Positions 38,413-46,652 of a stretch of DNA of 64,000 nt are shown in pieces. The translations under genes and the position numbers were made by a program. Below the pieces are notes generated by a model. That model did not search any database and was not told the DNA's origin. It saw nothing but the letters and a program-made list of their open reading frames with translations. Source of the stretch: Bradyrhizobium sp. PSBB068 (GTDB lineage: Bacteria > Pseudomonadota > Alphaproteobacteria > Rhizobiales > Xanthobacteraceae); NCBI GenBank assembly GCA_016839165.1, contig CP069300.1, forward strand, positions 1,054,001-1,118,000. Direction: 5' to 3'. Position 1 is the stretch's first letter. Every line of letters starts with the position of its first letter.

Positions 38413-38487
38413 TTACTTCTTGGCGGCCTTCTTCTTGGTGGCCTTTTTCGCCTTCGCCTTCTTCGCCTTCTTCGCTTTCTTAGCCAT
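38413..38487 (-). CDS. 24-residue Lys/Ala-rich peptide
   Basis: A very short gene: start ATG 38487, stop TAA at 38413. Its product is built only of Met, Ala, Lys and one Thr, as AKK/KKA repeats ending in KKAAKK. The ribosome site GAGAGGA stands 5 nt before the start, and an intrinsic terminator lies 120 nt after the stop, so a complete transcription unit is visible. The composition resembles the C-terminal tails of histone H1-like and Ku proteins, which bind nucleic acid non-specifically; such a role is only inferred. Confidence 0.75.
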   Translation of the reverse strand: MAKKAKKAKKAKAKKATKKKAAKK

Positions 38488-38902
38488 AGTATCCTCTCAA
38501 GGTTTCATGGATTGAACGCGACTCCGAGGCATGCTTGGCGGAGGGCCAGCCTCGCAACATCCTCAGTATCAAACTCAGCAGATTCGGAGGCGGCTGCCGC
38601 GTGCTGTCACGGTGCCGTCATCGTGTTATCCACAGCTGTTACGTGTTTTCGCCAGTTTTTCGCCAGCGTATGCGTGTCGCGCATCGCGGCGGTCATGCTT
38701 AACGATGCGCAAACGGCCGACGCGCGGTTCTTCATCAATTCAAAACCACAGCACGGATTGCCGCGCGGCGGTGAGGGTCCGTTAAGCCGCGCGGCCTCAT
38801 CCTCGCCGCCAAGACAACGCGGATTGTCGTTGGGAGAAACGCCTTAAGGGGTGGCGGTCATTTCAGGGGAGGCGGGGCCGATACGGGTCTCGAACAGGGG
38901 CG
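38488..38902. other. Intergenic region without a supported gene
   Basis: About 415 bp between the divergent Lys/Ala-rich gene and the diguanylate cyclase gene. It should contain both promoters. One ttatccaca word (38626-38634) fits a DnaA box but stands alone. No ORF with convincing composition was seen. Confidence 0.5.
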
Positions 38903-40117
38903 ATGTTGAGCGTTCCGACGCTTTGGACGGTATTCATTATCAATTTTCTCGCGCTCGGCCTGATCTGGGCCTATGTCGCGCACAGCTATCCGGCTTTCGG
39001 CGCCGCGCGGCTCTGGACCGCGTCAGCCTTCGTCGCCTCCGCCGGCGCCGCCTGCGCGATGCTCCGCGTGATGCTGACGGACTCGCTGCTGCCGCTGCTG
39101 GCGGCGGGGACGCTCATGGTGTTCGCCGCCGGCCTTGCCGCGATGGGCATCAAGCGCTTCTACGGCAAGCCGGTGGGCTGGCGCAGGACCGCGCTGTCCA
39201 CCGCATTCGCGTTCGCTGGCCTCGGCGTCTTCATCTTTGCCTATGACAGCCTGCAGATGCGCATCCTGGTCTACACCGTCGCCCAGGTCATGCCGTTTGT
39301 GCTGACGCTGAAGCTGTTGCTGTCGCCCGAGAACGGGCGCGTCAGCCCCGGCGCGCGGCTTGCCGGCGTCGTCGCCTCGGTGCTGATCGGCATCTATGCG
39401 CTGCGCCTGGTCGGCGCCCTGCTGCAGCCCGGCGAATACTCCTTCGTTCGCTTCAATGCCGGCCAGTCGCTGGTGATCCTGCTAATGGTGTTCCTGTCGA
39501 TGGCGCTCAATTTCGGCTTCCTGCTGATGTCGATCGACCGGCTACGCAACGAGGTCGCCGACCTCGCGCTGCTCGACGATCTCACCGGCGTCGGCAACCG
39601 CCGCCATCTGCTGCAGCGCCTGACCGAGGAATGCGCGCGCTCCGACCGCAACGGCGAGGCGTTCGCGCTGCTGGTGATCGACCTCGACGGCTTCAAGGGC
39701 ATCAACGACACCCATGGCCACGCCGCGGGCGATGCCTGCCTGCAGCACTTCACGCTGATGGCGCAGACGAGGCTCCGCCCGGGCGACATGCTGGCCCGCA
39801 CCGGCGGCGACGAGTTCTGCATCGTGCTGCCGTCCTCGACGCTGCGCGAGGGCGCGATGATCGCCCGCCGCGTGCTGGAGGTCTGCCGCGCCGACGCCGA
39901 GCAGTGCACCGGCCCTGACATTCCGATCGCGGTTTCGATCGGCGTCGCACAGTGGACCCGCGAAATCGGCATGCATCCCGACCGCCTGATCGCCGCCGCC
40001 GACCACGCGCTGTACGACGCCAAGAAGGGCGGCAAGAACGGCTATGCGACCTACGAGCCGAAGCTGCCGCCCGAGATGATCGATGCGCTGGAGGCGAGCC
40101 TGCGCCAGCGCGCCTGA
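38903..40117 (+). CDS. Membrane-bound diguanylate cyclase (GGDEF)
   Basis: A 404-residue inner-membrane enzyme that makes cyclic di-GMP. Six or seven transmembrane helices fill residues 5-215. The GGDEF domain follows: LLDDLTGVGNRRHLLQRL, then VIDLDGFKGINDTHGHAAGD, with the exact catalytic GGDEF at residues 301-305. The inhibitory I-site RPGD lies five residues before it, so product feedback is expected. There is no EAL domain. The N-terminal sensor is of no recognised type. Confidence 0.93.
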   Translation: MLSVPTLWTVFIINFLALGLIWAYVAHSYPAFGAARLWTASAFVASAGAACAMLRVMLTDSLLPLLAAGTLMVFAAGLAAMGIKRFYGKPVGWRRTALSTAFAFAGLGVFIFAYDSLQMRILVYTVAQVMPFVLTLKLLLSPENGRVSPGARLAGVVASVLIGIYALRLVGALLQPGEYSFVRFNAGQSLVILLMVFLSMALNFGFLLMSIDRLRNEVADLALLDDLTGVGNRRHLLQRLTEECARSDRNGEAFALLVIDLDGFKGINDTHGHAAGDACLQHFTLMAQTRLRPGDMLARTGGDEFCIVLPSSTLREGAMIARRVLEVCRADAEQCTGPDIPIAVSIGVAQWTREIGMHPDRLIAAADHALYDAKKGGKNGYATYEPKLPPEMIDALEASLRQRA

Positions 40118-40153
40118 GTGTGCTAACGAGGGACGCCACTGGATTCCATCGTC

Positions 40154-40774
40154 ATGATGCATCGCCTGCTCGCCGCGCTGCTTGCCCTCGTGATCTCCTC
40201 CGCCGCCTTGGCCGAAACCTCCGATCTCGCCGTCATAGCGCGATCGCAGGGGGCGCCCGAGATTCCTGGGTTGAAGATGGTGTGGCTGTCGCCGTGGGGT
40301 GACGTCGCCAAGGCGCACCCCTGGCGCAACATCATCGTGCACCAGACCGAGGGGCCGCAGGGCTCGGCACGCTATGGCGCGCAAGCGCAGCACAAGAATC
40401 CGACAAGGCGCGGCGTCATGGTCTGGGTCGAAACCGACGGCACGGTCTATTGGGCGGTCGCCGAGAACCTCGTTCCGACCCACACCGACGGCGCCGATCG
40501 CAACGACAACAAATACATCGACAACAGCAAGACGTATCGCCAGGTCAACAAGGACAGCTCGATCGGCGTCGAGTTCGCCGGCAATTATCCTGACGTCACC
40601 AAGGGGCCGACCGACGCGCAGATCGCGGCCTGGCGGGTCCTGGTGAAGGTGCTGCGCGCGCGTTACGGCATTCCGCTGGAGCGCGTCTATGCCCACAACT
40701 GGATCGACTTCAAGGACGCCCGCTATTGCGAAGGCTGCGCGCTCGCGACCATGGCGCGGGAGTGGGGCGAGTAG
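40154..40774 (+). CDS. Exported N-acetylmuramoyl-L-alanine amidase (Amidase_2 type)
   Basis: A 206-residue protein with a signal peptide (LLAALLALVISSAALA), so periplasmic. The zinc site is suggested by NIIVHQTEGPQG (His64), PTHTDGADRND and VYAHNWIDFKDARYCEGC (His near 187, Cys near 197). The pattern is of the PGRP/Amidase_2 fold, which removes peptide stems from peptidoglycan. It follows the GGDEF gene by 36 nt and may be co-transcribed. Confidence 0.78.
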   Translation: MMHRLLAALLALVISSAALAETSDLAVIARSQGAPEIPGLKMVWLSPWGDVAKAHPWRNIIVHQTEGPQGSARYGAQAQHKNPTRRGVMVWVETDGTVYWAVAENLVPTHTDGADRNDNKYIDNSKTYRQVNKDSSIGVEFAGNYPDVTKGPTDAQIAAWRVLVKVLRARYGIPLERVYAHNWIDFKDARYCEGCALATMAREWGE

Positions 40775-40851
40775 GGGCAGGCTCCGTCAAGTCTGCGGCG
40801 CCTGCGTTCGTGGATGGAGCGTCTTGCGGATACCGCCGCCACGCACCCGAG

Positions 40852-42054
40852 CTAGCCCATTGAATGCTTCTCGAGCGCAGTCGCGAGCCTTTCCAGGGCG
40901 ACGTTTCTGCGGCGCATTTCGACGATATGTTGTTCGCAGATCTCAACTGCCGTCCGGCCGGACGACCCTCTACGTCCACGAATGCTTGTCCGGTAACAAA
41001 TCCAGACCCATGCCGCTGGAAGGAGAATGATGGCGAGCCATGCCAGCGCGAGCCCCAGACTCAAATCGGCGATGGCGCGACGGAAGTCGCCCTTGGTGAG
41101 GTACGCAACGGCGCGACTGTTGTAGGCGTCCGTGTAGTTCGGATCGAGCGCGATCGCCGCACTACAGTCGGCGATGGCGCGATCGAGGTCACCTTTCGTC
41201 CTGTAGACCAGGGACCGAGTGTAATAGGCGACCGCATATTTCGGATAGAGCGCGATCACCCGGTCGTAGTCGGCGATGGCGCGATCAAGATCGCCTTTGA
41301 CCTGGTAAGCGTATCCGCGGTTGAGGTAGGCGTCCGCATAGTTCGGATAGAGCGCGATCGCCTCATTGCAGTCGGCGATGACGCGATCGAAGTCACCTTT
41401 CGCCCTGTATGCAAGGGCCCGATTATAGTAGGCGATCGCGTAGTCCGGATCGAGTGCGATCACCCGGTCGTAGTCGGCGGTGGCGCGATCGGGATCGCCC
41501 TTGGCCAGGTAGGCGTTGCCTCGGGCGGTGAGGGCGGCTTTGTTGTTCGGATCGAGCCGGATGCCGTCGCTAAAGTCCGCGATGGCATGGTCGTTGTCAC
41601 CTTTGGCTTGATAGGCGTAGCCGCGCTCGCGGTACCCTACCCGCTTTCCATAGTCCGACAGACCGCCCTCGAAGGCCCGGTCAACGTCCGCTATCGCCCG
41701 GTCGTAGTCGCGCCGTTGATTGTAGAGCTGCGACCGGTTGAGCAGTGCGCCAACGGCTTCCGGGTCAATCCGGATCGCCTCGGTGTAGTCCTTGAAGGCG
41801 TGGTCGACACGATCGGCGAAGTTTGTCCACGACCAGGCGTAACCGCGCGCATTATACAGGTTGGAAAGATCTCGGCCATTGTACGCTCCGTCTTCGATCG
41901 CGCGTGTGCAGGGGGCGATGGTCGCGGCAGCGTTTTCCTTCGATCCATTCAGACAGTCCTGTCGGTCGTCGGCTGCCGCCGGCCGGCTGACGGAGGCGGC
42001 TGCCGCGAATGCCAACGCAAACAGCCAGACATGCGCAGAGGTCCTTGAACGCAT
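40852..42054 (-). CDS. Exported/membrane TPR-repeat protein
   Basis: A 400-residue protein: signal peptide (HVWLFALAFAAAASVSRPAA), then seven or eight tetratricopeptide repeats of exactly 34 residues (YNRALAYRAKGDFDRVIADC and similar). A transmembrane helix near 330-352 (LALAWLAIILLPAAWVWIC) and a 45-residue tail (CEQHIVEMRRRNVALERLAT, then ALEKHSMG) follow. The repeats place the protein as a periplasmic scaffold; the tail would be cytoplasmic if the membrane helix is passed once. The same tail is found in the small protein encoded 34 nt upstream. The ATG at 42054 gives the signal peptide. Confidence 0.83.
   Translation of the reverse strand: MRSRTSAHVWLFALAFAAAASVSRPAAADDRQDCLNGSKENAAATIAPCTRAIEDGAYNGRDLSNLYNARGYAWSWTNFADRVDHAFKDYTEAIRIDPEAVGALLNRSQLYNQRRDYDRAIADVDRAFEGGLSDYGKRVGYRERGYAYQAKGDNDHAIADFSDGIRLDPNNKAALTARGNAYLAKGDPDRATADYDRVIALDPDYAIAYYNRALAYRAKGDFDRVIADCNEAIALYPNYADAYLNRGYAYQVKGDLDRAIADYDRVIALYPKYAVAYYTRSLVYRTKGDLDRAIADCSAAIALDPNYTDAYNSRAVAYLTKGDFRRAIADLSLGLALAWLAIILLPAAWVWICYRTSIRGRRGSSGRTAVEICEQHIVEMRRRNVALERLATALEKHSMG
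41070..41590. repeat. Tandem 102-bp repeats inside the TPR gene
   Basis: Near-identical segments beginning ggcgatggcgcgatc recur every 102 bp (at about 41070, 41171, 41273, 41375, 41477 and 41579), equal to 34 codons. This is recent internal duplication of TPR units; copy number may vary between strains. Confidence 0.8.
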
Positions 42055-42088
42055 ACGCCCCTTCTCCCGCGATGCCGCAGTGCTCGAG

Positions 42089-42400
42089 CTAACCCGGAGA
42101 ATGCTTTTCCAAAGCCGCCGCGATCCGCTCCAACAGGGCGTTGGTGCGCTGGGATTCGACGACCTGCTGCTCGCAGAGGTCAACCCAACTGGCCCCGGAT
42201 GATCCGCGCCCATGCCTGCGCGAGAGCCATATCCAGACGCCTATCAATGCGATGAATGGCAGCCAGGACACGATCAGACTGACCAGCCAGGAAGGAGAAC
42301 CACCGCCGGTCTTGCTCATGAGCGTAAAGCAAACGACGAGAGCTCCGACGAGTGCGATCCACGAGGCAGCTAGCAGAAACCAAGAGCGAGGCTTGGTCAT
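42089..42400 (-). CDS. Small membrane protein sharing its tail with the TPR protein
   Basis: A protein of about 103 residues with two transmembrane helices (FLLAASWIALVGALVVCFTL and LIVSWLPFIALIGVWIWLS) and a C-terminal tail RGSSGASWVDLCEQQVVESQ, then RTNALLERIAAALEKHSPG. The last 45 residues are closely similar to the end of the neighbouring TPR protein. It is upstream of and on the same strand as that gene. The start is uncertain (ATG 42400 chosen; 42442 and 42487 are possible), and no strong ribosome site is seen at any. Confidence 0.65.
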   Translation of the reverse strand: MTKPRSWFLLAASWIALVGALVVCFTLMSKTGGGSPSWLVSLIVSWLPFIALIGVWIWLSRRHGRGSSGASWVDLCEQQVVESQRTNALLERIAAALEKHSPG

Positions 42401-42630
42401 TCCGGTCACGTTGGTTCCCACGGTTGATTCAATGAAGCCCATGCTATCATTGGTTGATAGACGTTTCCCATGCCGTGGCGCATGCATGTCGCAACGTGGT
42501 TAGTCATTCCTTTGCAAGATGCCCAGCCACCATGAGCCTCACGCGAACATTCGTCGTCAGACGAAGCGGTCGGTGCGCGTCCAAGCTAGATCGAGGTGCG
42601 CGCCAAAGCATCACGCCAAAAATCCAGCTC

Positions 42631-42712
42631 CGTAGGATGGGTGGAGCGAAGCGATGCCCATCAATCTTCTGCCGCGCGGTGGGAAGGTGGGTATCGTTGC
42701 GCTCCACCGTTC
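42631..42712. repeat. Intergenic repeat, copy a
   Basis: gtaggatgggtggagcgaag ... gtgggtatcgttgcgctccac is an imperfect inverted repeat of about 80 bp. A related copy lies at 43263-43350 and a decayed one at 44361-44430. The rest of the 315-bp gap between the small membrane protein and the frameshifted gene holds no gene. Confidence 0.55.
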
Positions 42713-42803
42713 TGCACACTATTCATTTCGATCCATCGACATCGCCACGGCCGCTGACACCAGCGCAGCCCGTGCTATGGCTTGACAGTTAAGGAGATCG
42801 ACT

Positions 42804-43265
42804 GTGGTAACCAGACCAAGCGGACGCGGCGTGTGCTGCATGCAGCCGCGGTAGGCCTTATTGTCGATGTGGCTTGCTCGCCTGCATCGGCAGACAAGAC
42901 GATCTATTACACTGACAGTTGCGTGGAACGGGAAAGCGGTGACATCGGCGGCTATGTTGTCATCGTCTCGGACGCCAATCCTCTCCCGGTGATCAAACTC
43001 AGTTGGTCTGAAGGCGCACTGAAGCAGCCCGTCGCCGCTAAAGTCACTAGCTACGATCGACGGGCAGGCCAATTATCATTTTCGGTTTCGATTGAATGGG
43101 ATGAAGGTAAGACGCGCGATATTCGGTTGCGACGGCAAAGTGACGATTGACGGGATGACAGGCACGTTTGCGGTGCCGTGGGAGAATGTCCGGAAAGCCG
43201 TAGAACTCAAGGTCCGGTCGCGCAAAGCTGCATTTGAACCGACGACGACTTGCCGATCGAGTTGA
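42804..43265 (+). pseudogene. Frameshifted small exported protein
   Basis: A GTG at 42804 has a perfect AAGGAG 7 nt upstream, but its frame stops after 16 codons. The middle part continues in another frame: a signal-like RRVLHAAAVGLIVDVACSPA and then DKTIYYTDSCVERESGDIGG up to EWDEGKTRD. From about 43119 the coding signal returns to the GTG frame (IFGCDGKVTIDGMTGTFAVP) and runs to a stop at 43263. So there are two compensating shifts, near 42830 and near 43118, or sequence errors. No family is recognised; the gene looks like a decaying periplasmic protein. Confidence 0.6.
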
Positions 43266-43350
43266 GGATGGGGGCAACGAAGCCATACCGATCAACCTCG
43301 TGCTGCGCGATGGGATGATAGGTATCGCCGACAACCGCCCGACCCAGCCA
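43263..43350. repeat. Intergenic repeat, copy b
   Basis: gaggatgggggcaacgaagc ... gatgggatgataggtatcgc is clearly related to copy a at 42631 (roughly two thirds identical by eye over about 65 bases). Confidence 0.5.
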
Positions 43351-43357
43351 GCCGACC

Positions 43358-44161
43358 TCAAGCGTTTCCCTGCAGGAAGGCTCCGACCCTCTCGAGCCGC
43401 CTTACGGGATCGAGGGTCGCGAGCAGCGCCTGCTTGTCCGGGATGGAAAGCTCGATATGCGATGCAATCATGTCGGCGAGCCGGCCAGCATCGCGGACCC
43501 GTTCGAACGGCGGCTTGATTTGCGGCTCACGCGGATAACCTCGCTTGATTGCGTCTCGAAACGAATGGGCCATGAAATACGCTTTGATTGAAAGGATCAG
43601 GTACGGCACATCCGGAGCAGGCTGTTCGTCGAGATCATCGACCTCGGCGACATAGCTGTCCGCCTCTCCGACGAAGTCTTTGATCATGGTGCGCCGATGG
43701 ATTTGGGTCAGCGCCTTCCATCTGCCATCGGCCAGTTGGTCCAGGGTCAGGACGCTGCCGAGAACACCGACGTCATAGATGTCGCCAAGTCCGGGCTCGT
43801 CGATGTCGGCGCTTCTCTGGATCGCGACGACGATCGGCCGCGCACCTTGAAAGGCCCGTGCAAGCGCCTGAATGGCCTTGGTGCTGCGGGTGTAAAGCGG
43901 CGCGATCTCGCCGGGGAACGGCACGAAATCCCGGATTGGCATGGCGGGATGGCGTCCCGCCTCCGTGGCGTGTGTTGTGGCTGCGGCCAACGATCCGTCA
44001 CGGCTCGCCTGGATCTCCGCCGAGAGCGTGTTCCAGTCGGCGACGCCGAGCATTCTTGAAACCAGTTCCAGGCTCTCGCCGTGGCTGATGCTGACCGTTT
44101 TGGCAGTCAGCGAGGCGCGCAAGGTGCGGGCCATGGCCTTTGCATCGCGAAAATCGCGCAT
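43358..44161 (-). CDS. Lon N-terminal-like domain protein with a glyoxalase-type N-terminal helix region
   Basis: A 267-residue soluble protein. The first 55 residues (AMARTLRASLTAKTVSISHG, then LELVSRMLGVADWNTLSAE) match the short helical region found at the start of some proteins annotated as glyoxalase superfamily. From about 75, MPIRDFVPFPGEIAPLYTRS through IVVAIQRSADIDEP and DIYDVGVLGSVLTL matches the substrate-binding N-terminal domain of Lon protease. No ATPase or protease domain follows. Its role may be substrate recruitment (inference). Flanked by repeat copies b and c. Confidence 0.75.
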   Translation of the reverse strand: MRDFRDAKAMARTLRASLTAKTVSISHGESLELVSRMLGVADWNTLSAEIQASRDGSLAAATTHATEAGRHPAMPIRDFVPFPGEIAPLYTRSTKAIQALARAFQGARPIVVAIQRSADIDEPGLGDIYDVGVLGSVLTLDQLADGRWKALTQIHRRTMIKDFVGEADSYVAEVDDLDEQPAPDVPYLILSIKAYFMAHSFRDAIKRGYPREPQIKPPFERVRDAGRLADMIASHIELSIPDKQALLATLDPVRRLERVGAFLQGNA

Positions 44162-44360
44162 GACTTCGTCCTTTGACTAGGAGCGAACCAGGCGTGCCAG
44201 GCGGTTGCGTTGCTGACCCGGTCGCTCGGGCAAAGGAAAGCCAATCAAGGGCTCGATACGTTCACCGTTCCCGTGAGGGTGCAACCAGCAGGTCGTATCA
44301 ACCGTCACAAAATCTCACCTGGAGGCGGCTTGGTGTCAATCATCTATCGCGCTGCGCGGT

Positions 44361-44430
44361 GAGAGGATGGGGTATCGCGGAGTTTATCATCGGGCCGCGC
44401 GTTGCGCGGACCCGTTGGCTACCCCCCATT
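44361..44430. repeat. Decayed intergenic repeat, copy c
   Basis: gaggatggggtatcgcggag ... atcatcgggccgcgcgttgcgc resembles copies a and b. The remaining bases of the gap between the Lon-N gene start (44161) and the rpoH terminator show no gene. Confidence 0.4.
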
Positions 44431-44440
44431 CTTCAGCCAA

Positions 44441-44470
44441 AACAAAAAAGCCGGCGTTGCCGCCGGCTTT
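44441..44470 (-). terminator. Intrinsic terminator after rpoH
   Basis: aaagccggc-gttgcc-gccggcttt is a 9-bp stem with a 6-nt loop; on the minus strand it ends in TTTTTTGTT. It begins 26 nt after the rpoH stop. Confidence 0.88.
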
Positions 44471-44496
44471 CGTGTCTGTTGGCTCGTTCGCCGCGA

Positions 44497-45393
44497 TTAG
44501 TGCGCGGCTTCGAGAGCTGCTTCCTGGCGGGCGATCGTGCCCTTGACGGCCGACTGCACCTTTTCGAAGGCGCGGACCTCGATCTGCCGCACGCGCTCGC
44601 GCGACACGCCGAACTCGGCGGCGAGGTCTTCCAGCGTCATCGGCTCATCCGCCAGACGGCGCGCCTCGAAGATGCGGCGTTCGCGCGGGTTGAGCACGCC
44701 GATCGCACCATTGAGGGCCTGCCGGCGATGATCGAACTCCTCGCTCTCGGCCATCAAGGCTTCGGCGTTGGGCGAGTTGTCGACCAGCCAGTCCTGCCAT
44801 TCGCCGGCTTCGCCGTCGTCGCGGATCGGGGCGTTGAGCGACGCGTCACCGCCGAGGCGGCGGTTCATGTCGACCACGTCCTGATCGGTCACGCCGAGGC
44901 GCTTGGCAATCAGCTTGACCTGGTCGGGGTGGAGATCACCCTCTTCCAGAGCCGAGATCTTGCTCTTGGCCTTGCGCAGGTTGAAGAACAGCTTCTTCTG
45001 GTTCGCGGTGGTGCCCATCTTCACGAGCGACCAGGAACGCAGAATGTACTCTTGTATTGACGCCTTGATCCACCACATGGCGTAAGTGGCGAGACGGAAG
45101 CCCTTCTCGGGTTCGAATCGCTTCACCGCCTGCATCAGGCCGACATTGCCTTCCGAGACGACCTCGGAGATCGGCAAGCCGTAGCCGCGATAGCCCATGG
45201 CAATCTTTGCCACGAGCCTGAGGTGGCTGGTGACAAGCTTATGCGCCGCGTCGCGATCATCATGCTCGCGCCAACGCTTGGCGAGCATGTACTCCTGCTG
45301 GGGCTCCAGCATGGGGAACTTGCGGATCTCGGCGAGGTAACGTGAAAGGCCGGATTCTCCATTGAGAACCGGCAACGTAGCTGTACGGGCCAT
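44497..45393 (-). CDS. rpoH: RNA polymerase heat-shock sigma factor (sigma-32)
   Basis: A 298-residue sigma-32. Region 2 is LVTSHLRLVAKIAMGYRGYG and YATYAMWWIKASIQEYILRSWSLV-like (RLATYAMWWIKASIQEYI here). The sigma-32-specific RpoH box is seen as NQKKLFFNLRKAKSK near residue 130. Region 4.2 is DLAAEFGVSRERVRQIEVRA. The ATG at 45393 (MARTATLPVL) has GGAGGGCG upstream; the longer frame is unlikely. Region 45394-45609 upstream contains its promoter but no gene. Confidence 0.96.
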   Translation of the reverse strand: MARTATLPVLNGESGLSRYLAEIRKFPMLEPQQEYMLAKRWREHDDRDAAHKLVTSHLRLVAKIAMGYRGYGLPISEVVSEGNVGLMQAVKRFEPEKGFRLATYAMWWIKASIQEYILRSWSLVKMGTTANQKKLFFNLRKAKSKISALEEGDLHPDQVKLIAKRLGVTDQDVVDMNRRLGGDASLNAPIRDDGEAGEWQDWLVDNSPNAEALMAESEEFDHRRQALNGAIGVLNPRERRIFEARRLADEPMTLEDLAAEFGVSRERVRQIEVRAFEKVQSAVKGTIARQEAALEAAH

Positions 45394-45609
45394 TCGAGCG
45401 CCCTCCAGTGGTTCAGGCCCCCGATAGCGGCGGGCCCGGCAGGTGGCCGCTGGGTTAAAGCCGGCCACGCTGCGATGTTCCGCGCTGGATATTCAGCGCA
45501 GGTGCAACATACACTAAACGGTCCGTGATAGGGAAGGATTGCTGACGTCACGTCCCCGTGTGCCAGCTATAACGTGTTGTCATAGCTAGGCTTTTCCGGA
45601 GGGGGTGCG

Positions 45610-46635
45610 TCATACCGCCGCTGCCAGCGCCCTCTGCAGGAGAAGCAAATCCTCCGGCAGGGGCGCCTCCCAGTGCAAAAGTTCCCCGGTGCGGGGGTGT
45701 TCCAAAGCCAGCAGATAGGCGTGGAGGGCCTGCCGGTCGAGGGCGGTAAGTGCGTCTTTACCTTCCGGCCCGAGGTGGCCGGCCTTGGTCTTGAAGTGCG
45801 GGCCGTAGACGGCATCGCCCATCAGGGGATGGCCGAGATGGGCGAGGTGGACCCGGATCTGATGGGTCCGCCCGGTCTCGAGCCGGCAGGCCAGCAGCGA
45901 GGCGACCGGCTTGCCGTCACGGCCGGCAAAGCTCGTCAGCACCTCGAAATGGGTGATCGCCTCGCGGCCGCCCTGGCGCACCGCCATCTTCTCGCGGGCG
46001 TGCGGGTGGCGGTCGATCGGCGCGTCGATGGTGCCGTGCGGCCGGTTCGGCACGCCCCAGGCGAACGCCATGTAGCCGCGCTCCATCGGGCCGGTGCGGC
46101 CGTGGTCGGCGAATTGCGCGGTCAGCGACTGGTGGGCGTGGTCGTTCTTGGCGACCACCATCAGGCCCGTGGTGTCCTTGTCGAGCCGGTGCACGATGCC
46201 CGGCCGATTGACCCCGCCGATCCCGGACAGGCTCGAGCCGCAATGGGAGATCAGGGCGTTGACCAGTGTTCCCGTGGCGTGGCCGGCCGCCGGATGCACG
46301 ACCAGGCCCCTGGGCTTGTCGATGACGATGATGTCGTCGTCCTCGTACACGATATCGAGCGCGATATCCTCGCCCTTCGGCTCGGCGGGCGCGGCCTCCG
46401 GCACGTCGATTATGATCGTATCGCCACTGGCGACATGATAAGCGGGGTCGCGGACGACGGCGTCCTTGACGGTCACGGAACCGGCGAGGATCAGCGCCTT
46501 CAGCCGGGACCGCGACAGCTCCGGAGTGCGCTGTGCGAGCACGCGGTCAAGCCGGGCCGAGCCCTCGTCGCCCGCGACGATGACCTCCAGCTTCCGACCG
46601 CCATTCGAAGAGACCTGCTGCGAAGTAACTTGCAA
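45610..46635 (-). CDS. rluD: RluA-family pseudouridine synthase (RluD-like)
   Basis: Modifies uridines of 23S rRNA. An S4 domain (SARLDRVLAQRTPELSRSRLKALILAG) is followed by the catalytic domain; the catalytic Asp is Asp152 in VHRLDKDTTGLMV, with DIIVIDKPRGLVVHP and GRTHQIRVHLAHLGHPLMGD. The 341-residue length from TTG 46635 is normal. No in-frame ATG exists; longer upstream frames would run into the divergent gene. It is divergent from the small membrane protein with a very short gap. Confidence 0.92.
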   Translation of the reverse strand: MQVTSQQVSSNGGRKLEVIVAGDEGSARLDRVLAQRTPELSRSRLKALILAGSVTVKDAVVRDPAYHVASGDTIIIDVPEAAPAEPKGEDIALDIVYEDDDIIVIDKPRGLVVHPAAGHATGTLVNALISHCGSSLSGIGGVNRPGIVHRLDKDTTGLMVVAKNDHAHQSLTAQFADHGRTGPMERGYMAFAWGVPNRPHGTIDAPIDRHPHAREKMAVRQGGREAITHFEVLTSFAGRDGKPVASLLACRLETGRTHQIRVHLAHLGHPLMGDAVYGPHFKTKAGHLGPEGKDALTALDRQALHAYLLALEHPRTGELLHWEAPLPEDLLLLQRALAAAV

Positions 46636-46652
46636 AGATATAGAGCCTTGTG

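Noticed and set aside
38626..38634. ttatccaca, a perfect DnaA box, as a sign of a replication origin
   Set aside because: Only one box, no AT-rich region or box cluster, and no origin-linked genes nearby.
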